From positions 3,162,001 through 3,226,000 of the forward strand of contig NZ_CP012996.1 of assembly GCF_001412655.1 (NCBI RefSeq): a stretch of DNA of 64,000 nucleotides, in the 5' to 3' direction. The notes below the pieces were generated by a model. That model saw only the letters and a list, made by a program, of their open reading frames with translations, was not told where the DNA came from and did no database searches. Source of the stretch: Pedobacter sp. PACM 27299. Its GTDB lineage: Bacteria > Bacteroidota > Bacteroidia > Sphingobacteriales > Sphingobacteriaceae. Position 1 is the stretch's first letter. Each line of letters begins with the position of its first letter. Positions 43,146 through 52,909 of the stretch are shown one piece after another. Both the position numbers and the translations under genes were made by a program.

Positions 43146-43178
43146 TTGCAACCATTCCAGTTGGCTTGATTATCTTTG
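43146..43178 (+). promoter_or_regulatory. Promoter of the AraC-type gene
   Basis: TTG at 43146-43148 and TATCTTTG at 43171-43178, a perfect Bacteroidota -7 element (TAnnTTTG), 28 bp before the ATG at 43206. Confidence 0.6.
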
Positions 43179-43205
43179 TTGGTCAAATGTTTATTCATTT
43201 CAGCC

Positions 43206-44033
43206 ATGGCTAATATTCATAAAGATTACTATTTAACAGAGGTAGATAAACTCCCTCATACGATCTATTGTATGCATGATCTGATGGGCGAGCAGGACAT
43301 TTCTGCGCACCAGCATGAGAAAGGACAGTTTCTATACACTGAGGGCGGCGTGGTTCATGTGAGTACGGAGCAAAAGACCTATTTCTTGCCTGCCAGACAT
43401 TATATGTGGATTCCACCCGGCGTGATCCATAGCATCCATCCCAGTTCGGCAGATGTGACGATGAGAAATCTTTATTTCCCTGAAGAAGCAGATGAACACC
43501 CTTTTTATAAACAAAAAGGGATTTATCCAGTCAACGATTTACTGCTGCAAATGATCATTTTCAGCAACAGATGGAGCGGAGACATTGACGAGACAGCACT
43601 GAGTTCTTATCGCTTTGCATTGGCATTAAAGGCGATATTGCCAGAGGTGAGCCTGTACAAATTGCCATTGGCCTTGCCTTATGCAAAGGATAAACGCCTG
43701 ACTGCTGTCATTCATTATATGGGAGAAAACTTATCCGAGGCCATAGTATTCCCTGCATTAGCCAGTAAATTCGGACTGAGTGAAAGAAGCCTCTCGCGTC
43801 TTTTTCAAGGGGATGTGGGGATGTCATTCATTCAATACCTGAGCATTCAGAGAATGATGCTGGCGGTTCAGCTGCTGCTCGAAGATAAAATGTCGGTAAA
43901 AGAAGTCGCATCCATGGTCGGCTATAACAGTATTCCTACTTTCAGTACTACTTTTTATAAAACACTGGGCGTTAGACCCTCGGAATATGTGAAGATGAAA
44001 GGGGTTTTAGGCTTGGATACTATGCTGGCATAA
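43206..44033 (+). CDS. AraC-family regulator of the efflux operon
   Basis: An N-terminal cupin (about 25-100: ISAHQHEKGQFLYTEGGVVH, HYMWIPPGVIHSIHP) is followed by a C-terminal double HTH (about 175-270: ASKFGLSERSLSRLFQGDVG and MSVKEVASMVGYNSIPTFST TFYKTLGVRPSEY, adjoining). The cupin would bind the effector. The start at 43206 (MANIHKDYYLTEVDK) is chosen because the longer TTG start lies inside the promoter. Divergent from the TolC-HlyD-MFS genes, so probably their regulator. Confidence 0.88.
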   Translation: MANIHKDYYLTEVDKLPHTIYCMHDLMGEQDISAHQHEKGQFLYTEGGVVHVSTEQKTYFLPARHYMWIPPGVIHSIHPSSADVTMRNLYFPEEADEHPFYKQKGIYPVNDLLLQMIIFSNRWSGDIDETALSSYRFALALKAILPEVSLYKLPLALPYAKDKRLTAVIHYMGENLSEAIVFPALASKFGLSERSLSRLFQGDVGMSFIQYLSIQRMMLAVQLLLEDKMSVKEVASMVGYNSIPTFSTTFYKTLGVRPSEYVKMKGVLGLDTMLA

Positions 44034-44108
44034 TAAGATATGTAATTGACCGGAAAGGATACCTTTTGCCTGATTAATGCGGATAGATTTGTGTTTTAAA
44101 CCAAATGT

Positions 44109-45602
44109 ATGTACGCAGATAGAATACTGAGGGAGGAATTAATTTCCAAAATAATGACCTCAGAAGAAGCCGCACAACTCTTTAAAGACAAGATGGTGGT
44201 GGCTTCCAGTGGATTTACCAAGGCCGGCGACAGTAAAGCTGTATTGGCCGCAGTTGCGGAACGCGCAAAGTGCGAGCCGCTTAAAATCACACTCATGACA
44301 GGTGCTTCTCTTGGCCATGGCACAGATGGTGCTTTAGCCGATGCCGACGCACTGTCTTTACGTCTTCCTTTCCAGGTAGACCCCGTTTTGCGAAAGGCAA
44401 TTAACAACGGTGAAGTCCTGTTTATCGACCAGCATTTGGGAGAAACCGTTACACTTTTGAAATCAAACCATTTCCCTAAAATAGATATTGCAGTACTGGA
44501 AGCGTGTAGAATTGAAGCGGATGGTAGTATCATACCGACCACATCTGTAGGTAATTCGGCATCTTTTGCTGCATTGGCAAATCAGGTGATTATTGAGGTT
44601 AATACCGCTGTTCCTTTTTCTGTTTGCGGCTTGCACGATATCTTTTCTGCAGGAGACTACCCGAACCGATGTGAGATCCCAATCGTAACTGCTGCTGATC
44701 GTGTGGGGCGTTCTTCGATTTACATCGATCCTAAAAAGATCATAGGAGTGGTGATCACTAATAAAACGGATAGTCCGGCAGAAATTGCGCCGCCGGATGA
44801 GGCCACTAAAGCAATAGCAAAACACCTGGTCAGTTTCTTTTCAGCAGAAGTAAAGAAAGGTCATCTGACTAAATCATTACTTCCATTGCAAGCTGGTATT
44901 GGTAAGGTAGCCAATGCAGTACTGCTTGGTTTTATGGAAGGCGACTTTGAAAACCTGACCATGTATTCCGAGGTTTTACAAGACAGTACATTCGATTTAC
45001 TGGACGCTGGAAAAATGACTTTTGCTTCCGGATCATCGATCACCGTTTCCGAAGCATACTATCAAAAGATATTCAACAATTTCGAACAATATAAAGATAA
45101 GATCGTCCTGCGCCCACAAGAAATCAGCAATGCTGCAGAAGTGATTCGCAGGCTGGGAATCATCACGATAAACACGGCGCTGGAATGTGATATATATGGC
45201 AATGTAAACTCTACGCATGTGGCCGGAACAAACATGATGAACGGCATCGGAGGCTCCGGGGATTTCGCCCGTAATGCATATTTGAGTGTGTTTGTCACAC
45301 AATCAGCAGCAAAATCAAACACGATTTCACGGATTGTTCCTATGGTTTCCCATGTTGACCATACGGAGCATGACGTGGATGTCATTGTCACAGAGCAAGG
45401 ACTGGCAGATTTACGCGGTTTGGCGCCCAGACAGCGTGCTAAAGTAGTGATTGAGCACTGTGCACATCCTGATTATAAGGCTGAACTGCTGGACTATTTT
45501 GAAAGAGCTTGTCTGCGCGGTGGACAAACGCCTCATCTTTTAGAGGAAGCGTTTGCCTGCTATGGCCGACTGCGCGAAAACGGTACTATGAAAAAAGATT
45601 AA
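44109..45602 (+). CDS. Acetyl-CoA hydrolase/succinate CoA-transferase family enzyme
   Basis: Family I CoA-transferase-like enzyme of 497 residues moving CoA between acetyl-CoA and an acid (often succinate) or hydrolysing acetyl-CoA. N-terminal domain: MTSEEAAQLFKDKMVVASSG, GASLGHGTDGALADADALSL. The likely catalytic glutamate is E359 in TALECDIYGNVNSTHVAGT, followed by the G-I-G-G-S-G-D-F loop that closes on CoA. C-terminal: VTEQGLADLRGLAPRQRA. Length and motifs fit AarC/Cat1-type enzymes. Stop overlaps that of the converging helicase gene by 4 bases. Confidence 0.92.
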   Translation: MYADRILREELISKIMTSEEAAQLFKDKMVVASSGFTKAGDSKAVLAAVAERAKCEPLKITLMTGASLGHGTDGALADADALSLRLPFQVDPVLRKAINNGEVLFIDQHLGETVTLLKSNHFPKIDIAVLEACRIEADGSIIPTTSVGNSASFAALANQVIIEVNTAVPFSVCGLHDIFSAGDYPNRCEIPIVTAADRVGRSSIYIDPKKIIGVVITNKTDSPAEIAPPDEATKAIAKHLVSFFSAEVKKGHLTKSLLPLQAGIGKVANAVLLGFMEGDFENLTMYSEVLQDSTFDLLDAGKMTFASGSSITVSEAYYQKIFNNFEQYKDKIVLRPQEISNAAEVIRRLGIITINTALECDIYGNVNSTHVAGTNMMNGIGGSGDFARNAYLSVFVTQSAAKSNTISRIVPMVSHVDHTEHDVDVIVTEQGLADLRGLAPRQRAKVVIEHCAHPDYKAELLDYFERACLRGGQTPHLLEEAFACYGRLRENGTMKKD

Positions 45603-47503
45603 AGATCTGCAAATTCCCAAGCGCTTTGATAAGCGTTTACGGATTCCGCATAGCTGATGAAATCTGAGTAAAATGGAAGGCGGGATAGGGTAGCACTGTC
45701 GCCAATAACCACGAGTTTTTTCCTGGCTCTGGTCATGGCTACATTCATCCTTCGGATGTCCGAAAGGAAACCTATACTGCCTTCATTATTACTCCTGGTC
45801 ATGCTGATATAAACCAGATCACGTTCCTGACCCTGGAAACTATCAATGGTATTTACCGTGATTTTATCGGCATAAACCATTAATTCCGGCGAATGCAGCA
45901 TCAATTCCTTCATCAGTAGGATCTGCTGTTTATAAGGCGAGATCACTGCGATGGTAGGAAAATTTTCCTGGCTATAATGGCTGCCAAGCATTGCCACCAG
46001 CTGTGTCAGGTGTTTAAACAAGAACGCAGCTTCCTCTGGATTGGTCGTACTTGTGCCTTCAGATTTCTCTTCAAAGCCACAGCCTGCCGTATCGACGAAA
46101 GCCAATGGTGCTTCTTCCGAAAACAGTACGTGTTTCGCTACTGTATCATGAGCCTTCAATTTGTTCTCATAAAATACCTGAGAGGAATAACTCATAATGG
46201 TTTCATTCATACGGTATTGCTCTTCCAAGAGCGTAACTGCTTCCGGGTGCAGCGCAGTCGTCTTCTCTAATAAAGTAGTACTTAAGCCTGCTTTTGCCGC
46301 TTCATTCGACTTTATCGTTGGAGAAAGCTGGCAATGGTCACCAGCAAAGATCACTTTCTGTGCTTTCAGGATCGGAATCCAGCAGGCAGGCTCTAAAGCT
46401 TGCCCGGCTTCGTCAATCACTACCGTATGAAATTTTAGTCCGCGGACCGTATAATGGTTGGCGCCAACGAGCGTAGCGGTCACTACCTGCGCTTTACTGA
46501 GCAAATCATCGATCATGTACTGCTCGGTATTGCCCACTTCTTTCATGATCTTATGTGCCTCATCAAAGAGTGCCTGGCGCTGTTCCTTTTCCGCACGGCC
46601 GAAATTCCGCTTGTACTTATGGGCCATGTTTTTATACTCATTGGCCTGTTTCTTTAATGCTCTGATTTGTTTCATGCTGTCGTGTTCCGACAACCTGCCA
46701 TCGAGTGTTAAAGACTGCAGTCTTTCTGATACCCTGGCTGGATTTCCAATGCGCAGTACGTTTAAATCTTCCTCATCCAATTTCTCAGTGAGGAGGTCCA
46801 CCGCAGTATTACTCGGCGCAACAACGAGAATTTGCTGGTGATCCTGTTTGATCAATGCCTTTATTGCCTGTACCAAAGTAGTCGTTTTTCCTGTTCCCGG
46901 AGGCCCATGAACAATGGCCAGTTCCTGAGCAGAAAGGATTTTATCAACTGCCTGCTGCTGTACCGGGTTTAATTTTGGAATGGTATAATGCGGAGTCTGA
47001 TTAGAAAAAGTCGGACTGGCCTGACCGGTCAGTATCTTGATCAGGCGACTGTCGTCAGATTTATCTAATGCCGAAGAAGCTTGTTTCAAGGCATTTCGCA
47101 TCTCATCATAGCTGTTGTTGTCGAACAATACATCGATGCCGAGTTTGCCATCACGCGTCCAGTCTGGCAATTCATCCGTCTTTAAAGTAATCTTTAAGCG
47201 GTTGCCGCTTTGGTGGGTAATGGTGCCCTCCACACGATCTTTAGGATCATGATTAGAGAACAATACCGCCGAAGCGCCAAAACGAAGCTGATGCGCAAGC
47301 TCTTGATGTGTGGTCCGTTCAACTTCTACCGTTAAATAGTCGCCACGACTCATTTCTGAGCCCCTGATGGCGATAGGATACCAGGACAATCCGTTTGCTC
47401 TACGGGTAGCTACGGAAGAAGATGCAGTCAATTGGAGGTAAGACCTTAAGTCTTCCTCGCGTTCAATCTTTAATAACTCAAGGAGTTTTTTGAAATATTC
47501 CAA
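45599..47503 (-). CDS. SF1B helicase of the IGHMBP2/UPF1-like type
   Basis: 634 residues. N-terminal beta-barrel domain (about 1-130), then the helicase core: Q/motif I IVHGPPGTGKTTTLVQAI, motif Ia VVAPSNTAVDLL, motif II VVIDEAGQALEP, motif III VIFAGDHCQLSPT, motif IV EEQYRMNETIMSYSS, motif V NTIDSFQGQERDLVYIS, motif VI NVAMTRARKKLVVIGD. Unwinds DNA or RNA 5' to 3' in relatives; its cellular job in Bacteroidota is unclear. It follows the GNAT gene by 12 bp on the same strand and is probably co-transcribed. Confidence 0.92.
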   Translation of the reverse strand: MEYFKKLLELLKIEREEDLRSYLQLTASSSVATRRANGLSWYPIAIRGSEMSRGDYLTVEVERTTHQELAHQLRFGASAVLFSNHDPKDRVEGTITHQSGNRLKITLKTDELPDWTRDGKLGIDVLFDNNSYDEMRNALKQASSALDKSDDSRLIKILTGQASPTFSNQTPHYTIPKLNPVQQQAVDKILSAQELAIVHGPPGTGKTTTLVQAIKALIKQDHQQILVVAPSNTAVDLLTEKLDEEDLNVLRIGNPARVSERLQSLTLDGRLSEHDSMKQIRALKKQANEYKNMAHKYKRNFGRAEKEQRQALFDEAHKIMKEVGNTEQYMIDDLLSKAQVVTATLVGANHYTVRGLKFHTVVIDEAGQALEPACWIPILKAQKVIFAGDHCQLSPTIKSNEAAKAGLSTTLLEKTTALHPEAVTLLEEQYRMNETIMSYSSQVFYENKLKAHDTVAKHVLFSEEAPLAFVDTAGCGFEEKSEGTSTTNPEEAAFLFKHLTQLVAMLGSHYSQENFPTIAVISPYKQQILLMKELMLHSPELMVYADKITVNTIDSFQGQERDLVYISMTRSNNEGSIGFLSDIRRMNVAMTRARKKLVVIGDSATLSRLPFYSDFISYAESVNAYQSAWEFADL

Positions 47504-47515
47504 CAGGGATAGGGG

Positions 47516-48016
47516 TTATGCTAATTGTTTTTCCATGATATAATCTTCCATTAAGAAGCCATCGCCAATGTCGATATTCTCTTCTCCGACTTGTTCAAAG
47601 CCCACGTTTTTGTAAAACTGGAAGGCAGAATTGTCGCGGTTTACATTCAGCGATAAGGCAGTATTCTGGTTGTCTTTTGCAATTGCTGTGATGGTTTTCA
47701 TCAGTAATTTCCCAACACCTTTACCCTGAGCTTCTGGAAGTAAATAGATTTTGTGGATCTTTGTTTTTGATAAGCCTTTATAATTCAGTTCATAAGAGGC
47801 ATATCCTAAGTCATTCGTCTCGTCTTTGACCAATAAAAAATGATGTCCTTTTTTTGTCACCTGCTCCGTTAAAGCTGCTGTGCTGTACATCATTTCCAGC
47901 ATATAGCTGATTTGTTCTGGAGATAAGATGGCCCCAAATGTTGCTGGCCAGGTCTTGTTGGCGATCTTTTGAATCACCGGAAAATCATTCGTTGTGGCGG
48001 TGTAAATGTTTAGCAT
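47516..48016 (-). CDS. GNAT family N-acetyltransferase
   Basis: 166 residues with the GNAT fold: N-terminal YTATTNDFPVIQKIANKTWP, acetyl-CoA loop IYLLPEAQGKGVGKLLMKTI (Q/R-x-x-G-x-G/A motif), and the B motif LNVNRDNSAFQFYKNVGFEQ. The substrate cannot be told. First gene of a pair with the helicase. Confidence 0.9.
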   Translation of the reverse strand: MLNIYTATTNDFPVIQKIANKTWPATFGAILSPEQISYMLEMMYSTAALTEQVTKKGHHFLLVKDETNDLGYASYELNYKGLSKTKIHKIYLLPEAQGKGVGKLLMKTITAIAKDNQNTALSLNVNRDNSAFQFYKNVGFEQVGEENIDIGDGFLMEDYIMEKQLA

Positions 48017-48221
48017 AGGTCTGAATAAGCGGCTCTTTAAACGAAGCCTGGGCGTTAAAAATTTGGAAAGCTTATAAATGTATTTAGAAAGAATTATCTT
48101 AACAACTAATCGTTCAAAAATGATAGTAGATTAACAATAAATAGCCGAAGATTTCAGTCCTTTACAACTGAATCAGGTATTTGAAAATTTGATACCTTTA
48201 GCTTATTAAAAGAAAAACGAT

Positions 48222-48713
48222 ATGAATACTGAAAAAGCCATTCTAGCAGGCGGTTGCTTTTGGGGAGTAGAAGAACTATTTCGCCACCATCCAGGTGTGA
48301 TTTCGACAGTTGTAGGCTATACCGGAGGAGATGTTCCGAATGCTACCTACCGCAATCATGGAACACATGCCGAAGGAATAGAGATTGTATTTGATCCTGT
48401 AGTGCTCAGTTATCGCGGTCTTCTGGAGTATTTCTTTCAGATTCACGACCCGACCACAAAAAATAGACAAGGAAATGATATTGGCACCTCTTATCGCTCT
48501 GCGATCTTTTATGTGGATGAGCAGCAGCAGGAAACTGCCAAATCTTTAATCGCAGAACTGGAAGCCTCTGGTAAATGGCCAGGTAAATTTGTGACGGAAA
48601 TTGTACCTGAAACTGATTTCTGGAATGCTGAAGAGGACCATCAGAACTATTTACAAAAGGTTCCGTATGGCTATACCTGCCATTTTGAACGTCCAGACTG
48701 GAAGTTAAGTTAA
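48222..48713 (+). CDS. msrA: Peptide-methionine (S)-S-oxide reductase MsrA
   Basis: Reduces methionine-S-sulfoxide in proteins. The catalytic motif [11 protein letters not shown] has Cys12; the conserved [27 protein letters not shown] and [14 protein letters not shown] follow. At 163 residues it has normal length, cytosolic, with no fused MsrB. There are no obvious recycling Cys at the C-terminus ([15 protein letters not shown] has one). It is divergent from the GNAT gene. Confidence 0.95.
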   Translation: MNTEKAILAGGCFWGVEELFRHHPGVISTVVGYTGGDVPNATYRNHGTHAEGIEIVFDPVVLSYRGLLEYFFQIHDPTTKNRQGNDIGTSYRSAIFYVDEQQQETAKSLIAELEASGKWPGKFVTEIVPETDFWNAEEDHQNYLQKVPYGYTCHFERPDWKLS

Positions 48714-48747
48714 ATAATAGTCGCATTATCTATTCCTGGCCAATGAA

Positions 48748-49200
48748 TTAGACTTCCTGGCCGGGAGGATGACTAAATAAGCGTTGAAGCGCTGTGCTAA
48801 CGGCAGGCTTGCTGATATCATCAAGTGTATATTGGTCAAGGTATTGATAAAGTGCATCTTGTGCGCCGTTTAATATGTTTTTTAAACCGCAGTCTCCGGC
48901 AAGGATACAGCGCGGACTCTCACAGTTGATCAATTCTTCATCTTGTTCCAGCAGGCGCACCAGCTTTCCAATCCGATAGGTTTCCGAAGAATCGAACAGG
49001 CGTAAACCACCGCCTCTGCCTCGCTGTGCAGCTATAATGTTTTGATTAGAAAGAAACTGAACCACTTTAACCAAGTGGTTTCTGGAGATTCCGAACTGAT
49101 CAGCCAGTTCAGTAATGGTCGTTGCCGGCAATTCCGCTGGCTTGCGACTCATATACATCAGGATTCTCAATCCATAATCTGTAAATTGGTTCAGTTTCAT
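48748..49200 (-). CDS. nsrR: Rrf2-family regulator, NsrR type
   Basis: Nitric-oxide-sensing iron-sulfur repressor. The winged helix reads MKLNQFTDYGLRILMYMSRK, ELADQFGISRNHLVKVVQFL and AAQRGRGGGLRL; three cysteines for the cluster are in INCESPRCILAGDCGLKN (C-x5-C-x6... spacing typical of NsrR/Rrf2). It is the second gene of an hmp-nsrR operon, 11 bp after hmp, and a matching NsrR operator lies in front of hmp, so it likely represses itself. Confidence 0.88.
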   Translation of the reverse strand: MKLNQFTDYGLRILMYMSRKPAELPATTITELADQFGISRNHLVKVVQFLSNQNIIAAQRGRGGGLRLFDSSETYRIGKLVRLLEQDEELINCESPRCILAGDCGLKNILNGAQDALYQYLDQYTLDDISKPAVSTALQRLFSHPPGQEV

Positions 49201-49211
49201 TGATTTATCAA

Positions 49212-50438
49212 TTAATTCATTTGAATGGTTTGCGGGCCAAATTCTTCAAAGAAGAACTTTTTAGCATCCACGCCTAAGGCAGACAGATCTTTCATTGTTT
49301 TTTCAATAAATGGCTTGGGTCCGCAAAGATAGTATTCTGCATCAGGTATCAGGAGCATTTCACTGATTTCAGCAACATCCAATCTTCCTGTGCGGCTGTC
49401 GTTTGATGAGTGCTGATCTTTAGAAACTTTTTCTGAATTCTCATAAAAGACAATATGTTCAAACCAATCGTGTTTCGCCTGCCATGCATTCACTTGTTCG
49501 CGGAAGGCATGAACGCTTTCCGAACGACAGGCGTGTGCCCATTTTACCTGGCGCTGCTGCGCTGATTGCGTCAGGAAGTCCATCATAGAAATAAATGGCG
49601 TTTGGCCTACACCACCGCTTAAAAGCACTAATGGAGTACGCTGCGCTGTGTTGACCACAAAATCGCCTGCAGGTGTAGTGGCTTCGATCAATTGACCTTC
49701 CTGTAATTGATCGTGCAGGAAGTTGGATACCGTTCCGTTTTCTTTGTTTTCATCTCCAGGCGCTCTTTTTACTGAAATTCTATAGTAATCAGCGTTTGGA
49801 GCGGAAGAGATGCTGTACTGACGTGGCTGGTAGATCCCTAAAGCCGGGATGAAAACTTTGATGCTTAAATATTGACCTGGCTGGTGTTTAGCAACCTCTA
49901 GTCCATCTTCCGGACGCAAATAAAAAGAGGTGATTTCCGATGATTCCTGTACCTTTTTATCAAGGATGAACTTTCTCCAGCCAGTCCAGGCGCCATCTGC
50001 AGCTGCCTTTTGTAAGTAGATCGACTTTTCAAGATTGATCATTAAGTCGGCCAGCTGTGCGTAAGCTTTCGCCCAGGCTGTAATCAACTCCGCTGTAGCT
50101 GCCTCGCCAAGAACTTCTCCGATAGAAGCCAGCAAGTGATTGCCCACAATGTCATATTGCTCTGCAGTAATCTGTAAACTGGTGTGCTTATCGCCAATTC
50201 TTTGCAATACGGGTAGGAGTACACCAGGGGTTTCAATGTTTTCCGCATAAGCAAGAACGGCAAGTGCCAATGCGGTTTGCTGTGTGCCATTTTGTTGATT
50301 TCCCATGTTAAAGGTGTTCCTCAATTCCGGGTTGTGCTGGAACATTCTTTTATAAAAATGTTGGGTCAGCAATAAACCGTGTTCTCTTAAAATTGGGACT
50401 GTGGCTTTGATTAAGCCTATTTCTGTAGTACTAAGCAT
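49212..50438 (-). CDS. hmp: Flavohemoglobin, nitric oxide dioxygenase
   Basis: Oxidises nitric oxide to nitrate with O2 and NAD(P)H. The globin domain (1-145) has the proximal His in RIGDKHTSLQITAEQY and the distal part HFYKRMFQHNPELRNTF. The FAD domain shows QPRQYSISSAPN (R-x-Y-S motif), the NAD domain VLLSGGVGQTPFISM, and the C-terminal EYYLCGPKPFI and FFEEFGP. At 408 residues it is full length. First gene of the hmp-nsrR pair. Confidence 0.96.
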   Translation of the reverse strand: MLSTTEIGLIKATVPILREHGLLLTQHFYKRMFQHNPELRNTFNMGNQQNGTQQTALALAVLAYAENIETPGVLLPVLQRIGDKHTSLQITAEQYDIVGNHLLASIGEVLGEAATAELITAWAKAYAQLADLMINLEKSIYLQKAAADGAWTGWRKFILDKKVQESSEITSFYLRPEDGLEVAKHQPGQYLSIKVFIPALGIYQPRQYSISSAPNADYYRISVKRAPGDENKENGTVSNFLHDQLQEGQLIEATTPAGDFVVNTAQRTPLVLLSGGVGQTPFISMMDFLTQSAQQRQVKWAHACRSESVHAFREQVNAWQAKHDWFEHIVFYENSEKVSKDQHSSNDSRTGRLDVAEISEMLLIPDAEYYLCGPKPFIEKTMKDLSALGVDAKKFFFEEFGPQTIQMN

Positions 50439-50448
50439 ATGAATTATT

Positions 50449-50473
50449 AAAGTTGCATCAAAAATACAACTTT
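50449..50473. promoter_or_regulatory. NsrR-type operator upstream of hmp
   Basis: Inverted repeat AAAGTTGCAT ... ATACAACTTT with 5 bases between, 10 bp before the hmp start codon. The A-A-G-x-T-G-C-A-T arms fit the known NsrR consensus of other bacteria. Confidence 0.75.
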
Positions 50474-50682
50474 AAAATTGAAGCCCTAACTTTTAACAGA
50501 TTTTCTCCCAAAATTACATTTTACAGATAATGGGAGGGACCAGGGCTTTGTCGTGATTACCCCCTGTTATTGTCTTGTCCAGCCATCTTTAGCCGGCCTT
50601 AAAACCGCTAGATTTGAATTGTACAATTAACTGAATATATTTATGTGCTGAACAAAATCAGTGCAACCCTAAAAACATAACC

Positions 50683-51111
50683 ATGGCAACTATTAATCCT
50701 TATTTGAATTTCCTGGGCACTACTGAAGAGGCCTTTAACTTTTATAAATCTGTATTTGGCGGAGAATTTTCTGTCTTGCAGCGTTTTAAAGACGTACCAC
50801 ATGGTGATAACATGTCTGCGGAAGACAAAGAGAAAATTATGCATGTTTCTTTGTCGATCGGAAAAGGCAATACGATAATGGGGACTGATGTCCTTGAATC
50901 AATGGGGCAGAAGCTGAATGTTGGTGATAACTTTTCAATTAGTATCAATGCGGACAGTGAAGCAGAAGCTGAACAACTTTTTAATGCACTTTCTCCAGGT
51001 GCCAATATCGTGATGCCGCTGGAAAAAGCATTCTGGGGTGCATATTTCGGAATGCTGACTGATCAATTTGGCATTCAGTGGATGGTGAATTTCGATTACA
51101 ACCAAGAGTAA
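50683..51111 (+). CDS. VOC family protein (PhnB/glyoxalase-like)
   Basis: 142 residues of two beta-alpha-beta-beta-beta modules: NPYLNFLGTTEEAFNFYKSV FGGEF (adjoining) is the start of the PhnB-like pattern; KIMHVSLSIGKGNTIMGTDV and the last strands GAYFGMLTDQFGIQWMVNFD complete it. Members include dioxygenases, antibiotic-binding proteins and enzymes of unknown role; substrate not deducible. Confidence 0.85.
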   Translation: MATINPYLNFLGTTEEAFNFYKSVFGGEFSVLQRFKDVPHGDNMSAEDKEKIMHVSLSIGKGNTIMGTDVLESMGQKLNVGDNFSISINADSEAEAEQLFNALSPGANIVMPLEKAFWGAYFGMLTDQFGIQWMVNFDYNQE

Positions 51112-51193
51112 TTTAAGCTATCTTACCTTCCAAGGTTAAACCAAACCATTGAATTTCTTAATTTAGGCCATTTAATGATAACGAGCATACCTC

Positions 51194-52054
51194 ATGAGTA
51201 GATTAAAATTAGGCTGGATAGGTCTTGGAAATATGGGAACCCCAATGGTAAAGAACTTACTAAAGGCTGGGTTTGAAGTGGTTGTTTTCAACCGTACGAA
51301 ACAAAAAGAAGCAGAATTGATCGCTAATGGTGCCAGTACTGCTACAGATCCGCAAACATTATTGGAGAATTGTGATGTTGTATTTACGATGCTGTCCAAT
51401 GACGAAGCAGTTAAAACGGTATTTGAAGGAGAAAAAGGCTTGCTGACAAATCCTGGAACTGGTAAAATGATCATTGATATGAGTACTGTTTCACCTGATA
51501 CCTCCAGATATTTATCGGAACTTTGCAAAAAGAACCATATTGATTTTCTGGAGGCACCAGTATCTGGCAGTGTTAAACCTGCACAGGATGGTACGCTGAT
51601 TATCTTAGTAGGCGGAGAAACGTCAGCCTATGAAAAAGCGAAGCCTGCTTTTGAAGCTTTGGGCAAACTTTCTGTACATGTTGGGGGAGCAGGAGTGGGC
51701 AGCTCTGCAAAACTGGCGGTCAATTACCTGTTGGGTTTGAACTTGCAGGGATTAGCAGAAACCGTACTTTTTGCGGAAAAGAATGGCGTTAGTAAAACCG
51801 ATATGCTGACGATAATCAATGAAGGAGCCTGCGGAAACGGCATCACAAAGCTTAAAACATCTTCGATTTTAAATGAAGATTATCCAGCTGCTTTCGCATT
51901 GAAACATTTAGTGAAGGATCTGGGCCTGGCTAAAGATGCTGGATTAGATGCCCCTTTAATTGATCCTTTGTACCACACTTTCCAGCAGGCACAGCAGGAG
52001 GGCCTGGGAGAAGAAGATGTAATGGCTGTGATTAAATCACTGGCAAAAAGATAA
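51194..52054 (+). CDS. NAD(P)-dependent beta-hydroxyacid dehydrogenase
   Basis: 286 residues. The Rossmann motif is GWIGLGNMGTPMVKNLLKAG; the substrate-binding segment FLEAPVSGSVKPAQDGTLII and the catalytic-lysine helix GSSAKLAVNYLLGLNL (K in the middle) match the 3-hydroxyisobutyrate dehydrogenase / GLYR1-like group. Arg rather than acidic residues after strand 2 (VVFNRTKQKEA) suggests NADP use. It may reduce glyoxylate or succinic semialdehyde. A terminator follows. Confidence 0.9.
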   Translation: MSRLKLGWIGLGNMGTPMVKNLLKAGFEVVVFNRTKQKEAELIANGASTATDPQTLLENCDVVFTMLSNDEAVKTVFEGEKGLLTNPGTGKMIIDMSTVSPDTSRYLSELCKKNHIDFLEAPVSGSVKPAQDGTLIILVGGETSAYEKAKPAFEALGKLSVHVGGAGVGSSAKLAVNYLLGLNLQGLAETVLFAEKNGVSKTDMLTIINEGACGNGITKLKTSSILNEDYPAAFALKHLVKDLGLAKDAGLDAPLIDPLYHTFQQAQQEGLGEEDVMAVIKSLAKR

Positions 52055-52075
52055 AGTTAGTGATAGATGGAATAC

Positions 52076-52112
52076 AAAAAAGGAAGGACGCTATTAAACG
52101 TCCTTCCTTTTT
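52076..52112 (+). terminator. Terminator after the dehydrogenase gene
   Basis: AAAAAGGAAGGACG, 8-nt loop, CGTCCTTCCTTTTT; perfect long stem and T-tail, A-run on the other side (bidirectional with the converging lipoprotein gene). Confidence 0.9.
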
Positions 52113-52165
52113 GCAACTTACTAATGGATCACACGAATAAGTCTTATACCTGTATAGCTGAAATA

Positions 52166-52660
52166 TTAGTTTTTAGGTTGTACTCTACCAGATTTTCTAT
52201 CCTGACCTCTACCGATCACATAACCCGTTCCGGCACCAACAACACCACCGATAATAGCACCTCTGGCATTGTTCTTATCTACCAAAATACCACCAATTGC
52301 TCCGGCACCTGCACCAATTGCAGCACCTTTAGCCGCCTGACTCCAACCTTTTTTCTTAGCAGGGGTAGCTACTGTGTTTGATGATGACGAAGAAGAAGAT
52401 CTTCTTTCTGCCGCATCATTACGCTCTGCTAATAGCAGCGTTCTTTTTTCTTCTCTTATGCGGTCTTTTTGAATCTCTTCATCTTTTAATTTAGCAAGTT
52501 TCTCTTTTTCAAGAGCGTCTGCTTTTTTGAAACTATCCAATCTCAGACTATCTTTTACAGCAACAATCGCTTGTTGTTTGATTATCGCTTCCTCTTTGGC
52601 ATTATTTGAACATGCTGATAATAAAATCGCCAATGCCGCTACTGAAAATATCTTTTTCAT
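52166..52660 (-). CDS. Glycine-zipper lipoprotein
   Basis: 164 residues. Lipobox in MKKIFSVAALAILLSACSNN (Cys17). A charged, helical middle (KADALEKEKLAKLKDEEIQK) is followed by a serine-rich linker and a glycine-zipper (GAAIGAGAGAIGGILVDKNN, GGVVGAGTGYVIGRGQD), as in the YMGG/SlyB-like families. Envelope protein of unknown role, single gene, convergent with the dehydrogenase gene. Confidence 0.85.
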   Translation of the reverse strand: MKKIFSVAALAILLSACSNNAKEEAIIKQQAIVAVKDSLRLDSFKKADALEKEKLAKLKDEEIQKDRIREEKRTLLLAERNDAAERRSSSSSSSNTVATPAKKKGWSQAAKGAAIGAGAGAIGGILVDKNNARGAIIGGVVGAGTGYVIGRGQDRKSGRVQPKN

Positions 52661-52909
52661 AATTTTGAATATTGTTTACACCTGGTAACCTGTAAAAATG
52701 ATGCCAAACTCTTTAATCACTTCATGAAAACAAACATAAAGTAGCTTAAATGTTACCAAAAAACATTGGTTTTATTCTGCTTTTTATTATAAAATATTGA
52801 TTGTCAAACTTGAAACCTAGTATTTAAAAAGCGCAGAATTTTCTGAACAATTTGTGCATCATCGATGTTTCTGTTAGCATAAATAGACCTAAATATAGGG
52901 CTATCGCTC

